Source: Lanius collurio (lineage: Eukaryota > Chordata > Aves > Passeriformes > Laniidae). Taken from it: 64,000 nt of DNA. Made by a program: the position numbers and the translations under genes. Positions 61,084 to 64,000 of this stretch are shown one piece after another. The DNA is taken from the NCBI GenBank assembly GCA_020086605.1, contig JACBWW010000049.1, forward strand, positions 3,970,966-4,034,965, read 5' to 3'. Within the stretch, counting starts at the first letter, position 1. Every line of letters begins with the position of its first letter. The notes below the pieces were generated by a model that saw nothing but the letters and a program-made list of their open reading frames with translations, was not told the origin of the DNA and did not search any database.

Positions 61084-61440
61084 GAAAAAACAACAAGAAA
61101 AATATCCTAAGAAATTGCATAATTCCAAATGTTTTTCCTTTCACATTCTCCCCACCCTAGAGACTCTGCCACTTAGTAACATTGCTTTATTTAATCCCTT
61201 CCTAAAATACCCTTTTGCCATTGAGAACTTTGCAACTGTTTGGGAGTGGGCCGAGTTGTTTGCTGTTTTGCTGGAAAGAGAGAAACGAAATTATTTCCTG
61301 GCTGAGATTTATGTGTCAAGTTTTAGCTTGCAGCCAGGTTTTTTTAGCCAAGTTATAAAATCTGAAGATAATTCCAGCTTTCATCATCAGTGACTTTTAT
61401 GAAGCAATTCAGGATATGTGCAGGAATAAAAGGAAACTCC
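61084..61440. promoter_or_regulatory. Candidate conserved non-coding element
   Basis: This AT-rich stretch has ordered TTCC/GGAA and GATAA-like motifs and no repeat signature. A 103-codon open frame crosses it but has no recognisable family. The call is made from texture only. Confidence 0.2.
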
Positions 61441-63978
61441 TCACCATGGAGGTTTTCATGGAAATGAAGAGACACATTCCTGCACAGAAGGAAAGTGCAG
61501 GAACATATGTCAGCCTAAGCAGAGCTGTCAGAAAGCAGAATCCCAGCTTGCTAAAAACTCATGAACATTCTGATGAACCCATGTTTCTTTAATGCTTTGG
61601 GTGGAAATCGAGAGAGAGGCAGAGGTTGCACTTGACTGTAGACAAAACAAAGCTGAGTTTTGCTTGAGACATCAGGCTTTTGAAAACTTAGGAGCAAATG
61701 CCTTGATGTGATACTGTAAAGATGCTCCTGATCTCCTGAGATTATTCAGTTCAGTGCTGGTTAGCTGGAAAGTATTATGGTCATGTTTTCTACCAAAAGG
61801 ACACAGAAATCCCTCGCTAAGCCATGGATAATTTTGTACTTCTCCACCTTTTCTGTCATGTTTACCATGCTAGACCCAGATGGCCTGAGCCATGCCTGAA
61901 CAGTAAGCTGGCCAGAGCAGTTGCCAGGTGGACAGGCTTAAAGGAAAGAACAAAGAGGCAGAAGACACAAGTAACTGAAAGTTCCAGAAACCCACAGTGA
62001 GACTTGTGTGCCTAAAACTCAACATCTCAGGCAAAGCACCCCAGAAAGGCTGGGGCTGCTGGCTGTGTCCACATGAGCAAGTCAATTGGAGCAAGAGGAA
62101 TGTGTCTGTGGACTGAAGCTCTAGATTTGTTTGGGGTGTGCAAACAGACAGGGAAAGGGTCAGAAGGTGTGTGAAGGACCAGCTGTGGATGCCTCATGTT
62201 CCCATTAGGAGTTGGTGCACACCATACAGGCATCTGGAGCAGTCTGGCTGTGTTTCCCCCAGGAGAAATCTACCAGTTGTGTAGCAAAGCCTCTCTGTGA
62301 ACTGAACCAATATTTGTCAAGCAAAACTACGAGTCTCCTACTCACCAGACTCATTCCCTGTCATTATGGAGATTGCACTGATTTGACATATCTGACAAAC
62401 TAAAACATCTCTTTTTCCATCAGGTGCTTTGCCTGAGCTCCATGGCTTGGGAAACTTCAAACAGGAGACCTCACAACCATTGCAAAGCCTGCAATGCAAC
62501 TGGTTTCATGTTTGCAGCCCATCCTTCCTGGTGGGCCAGCTGCAGCCTGTGGAGGTGTTTCACTGGGCTGGTGAAGGCCCCTCACAGCTCAGTTGACAAC
62601 AGGAGGTGGTGATGGATGTGCAGTGCAGCTCTGGGATTGAGTAATCCAATTATAACTCAGAAACAGCAGCTGGCAGCTCCCCAGTCATCTCCTGACACAG
62701 CTCACTACGCTTCCCTCCCTGAAGTTCCTCTAGAAGGCTCAAGCAAACAGGAGGCTGGTGCAGCTCTAAATCAACTTGCCTGTTTGCTGCCACTTGATGC
62801 ACTGCAAATCTTTACTGGTGCTGACATCCATGCTCTCCCAAACTCCTGCAGTTTTTAAGAACAGTTGAACCAACAAGTGCTGGGAGAACTCTGAGCTTGT
62901 GAAGCCACCCTGGCTGTGTTTCAATGCCTTCTGGAAAGATCCTAATGCAATACAGACATTCATTATATGTTTGCACTTGCAGCTAAGTGCTGACTTCACT
63001 TGAGCTTGTCTGTAATGAGCTCTCCCCACAATACCACACATGAAATACAGGCAAAGAGACAGGCATATTGCTTTCAGCTTTACATGGGGAGGAAGGTGGA
63101 TATCTAGCAGCAAAAAGGACTCAGTAGATACAAGGATATTGCCTCCCAGCTCTGCTAATCACTCTGCATGACTTAAAGCCAGGTAAAAATTCTTTAGACA
63201 CTCCAGTTCTGAAGTGATTTCCTGAGATACAACCAGAACAGCCGTGAGGTTGGAGCTGGACTGAGTTCAGTAAAAGCCACAGATGTTCAGATCTACTAAA
63301 AAAAATTCAAGAAATGGGATTTACCCATATCACTTGCTTTTAGGGCTTTTAGGAGAATGACAGACCAGAGATGCTTTGCTATGGGCTCAAGGCTGTGAGT
63401 CCAAGATTTGCTTCCATGGCCAGGCAGCAATTTGAATACGGCAACAGAAAGGAGATCAAAAATAATGAGATAGCAGCTAAAGCTGCCATCTGTCCAACAG
63501 CTCATGACAGCTTAGTTGTGCCTTTTGAAGTCAGTAGTGTCATTGCTGGGAAGGTGTAAAGTCATATTTTGGGTCAATGACTTAAATACTTCATGAAGAC
63601 TGTTGCAAACGCATGCCACATCCTTTGATTGCTGAAGGAATAATTCCTAGGTATTCCAAAGCTTGATTATTCAAAAAACTTTTCAGTCAATTAGAACTGT
63701 TGCATATATATCAATAATAAAGAAACACAAAGGTTATAGGGATAATGCAGCTTAAATATCAGTTAATTCAACTACTGGGGTCAACCCTAAAGTTCAGGTG
63801 AAAGAAGACCTCACAAGCAATGTTCCACCTCTACCACTTATCAAAGTAGACCAATACCCTAAACCAACAAAACTACTTTCATCCAAAAATTTTTGAGTAT
63901 GTCTTCATATTTCAAACTCATTTATTACTTTATTTTCTACGTATGACTCATAGTTTGTGAGATCTATACAAAACCACA

Positions 63979-64000
63979 GAAAAGGGAAAAGGAAAAGGGA
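63979..64000 (+). repeat. Purine-rich GGGAAAA/GGAAAA repeat at window edge
   Basis: Units of AAAAGG(G) continue to the last base, so the repeat probably extends beyond the window. Confidence 0.8.

Larger units (their letters stand above)
49394..64000 (-). other. CCDC3: CCDC3 intron (3' part)
   Basis: At least 14.6 kb of intron runs upstream of the last CCDC3 exon. I looked for the preceding exon (containing the YSYFFFLRMDENYN region) on the minus strand and did not find it. Contents supported: a CR1 end fragment (52745-52836), a GAT repeat (52124-52141), a CpG cluster (54891-54985), an AT-rich candidate element (61084-61440) and a purine repeat at the window edge. A second small CpG-containing patch lies at about 57985-58110. 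Confidence 0.7.

Overview
The window looks like nuclear DNA from a bird, probably a songbird. Several CR1 LINE fragments ending in the typical avian 3' motif, a solo retroviral LTR resembling passerine ERV LTRs, and compact GT-AG introns support this. The species cannot be named from sequence alone. Most open reading frames here are chance; only seven stretches are supported as coding exons.

Left part (1 to about 31 kb, plus strand): the 3' half of CAMK1D, calcium/calmodulin-dependent protein kinase ID. Six consecutive coding exons (1881-1956, 10113-10225, 11940-12018, 20956-21043, 21565-21703, 25102-25223) join in frame and encode the C-lobe of the kinase from the APE motif, the autoinhibitory and calmodulin-binding segment, and the C-terminal tail to the stop codon: 205 residues. 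Upstream exons lie outside the window. A long 3' UTR follows, with an AT-repeat near its start, Pumilio-type motifs and at least two candidate poly(A) signals (29297 and 30808).

Middle (about 31 to 47.4 kb): intergenic DNA between two convergent genes. It holds a 1185-bp solo LTR with a perfect 5-bp target duplication (36421-37605), three sizeable CR1 fragments, pentameric microsatellites, one 398-base assembly gap inside a polypyrimidine pentamer repeat, and AT-rich stretches that resemble conserved non-coding elements.

Right part (47.4 to 64 kb, minus strand): the 3' end of CCDC3, which encodes a secreted coiled-coil protein. Its last coding exon is 49118-49393, a candidate 3' UTR runs down to about 47435, and the rest of the window upstream of the exon is intron. 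The tail-to-tail CAMK1D/CCDC3 order is the same as on human 10p13.

I found no sign of an undescribed multigene system. The points most worth checking are the extended CAMK1D tail, the structure of the solo LTR, the candidate regulatory elements, and the unresolved pyrimidine repeat.
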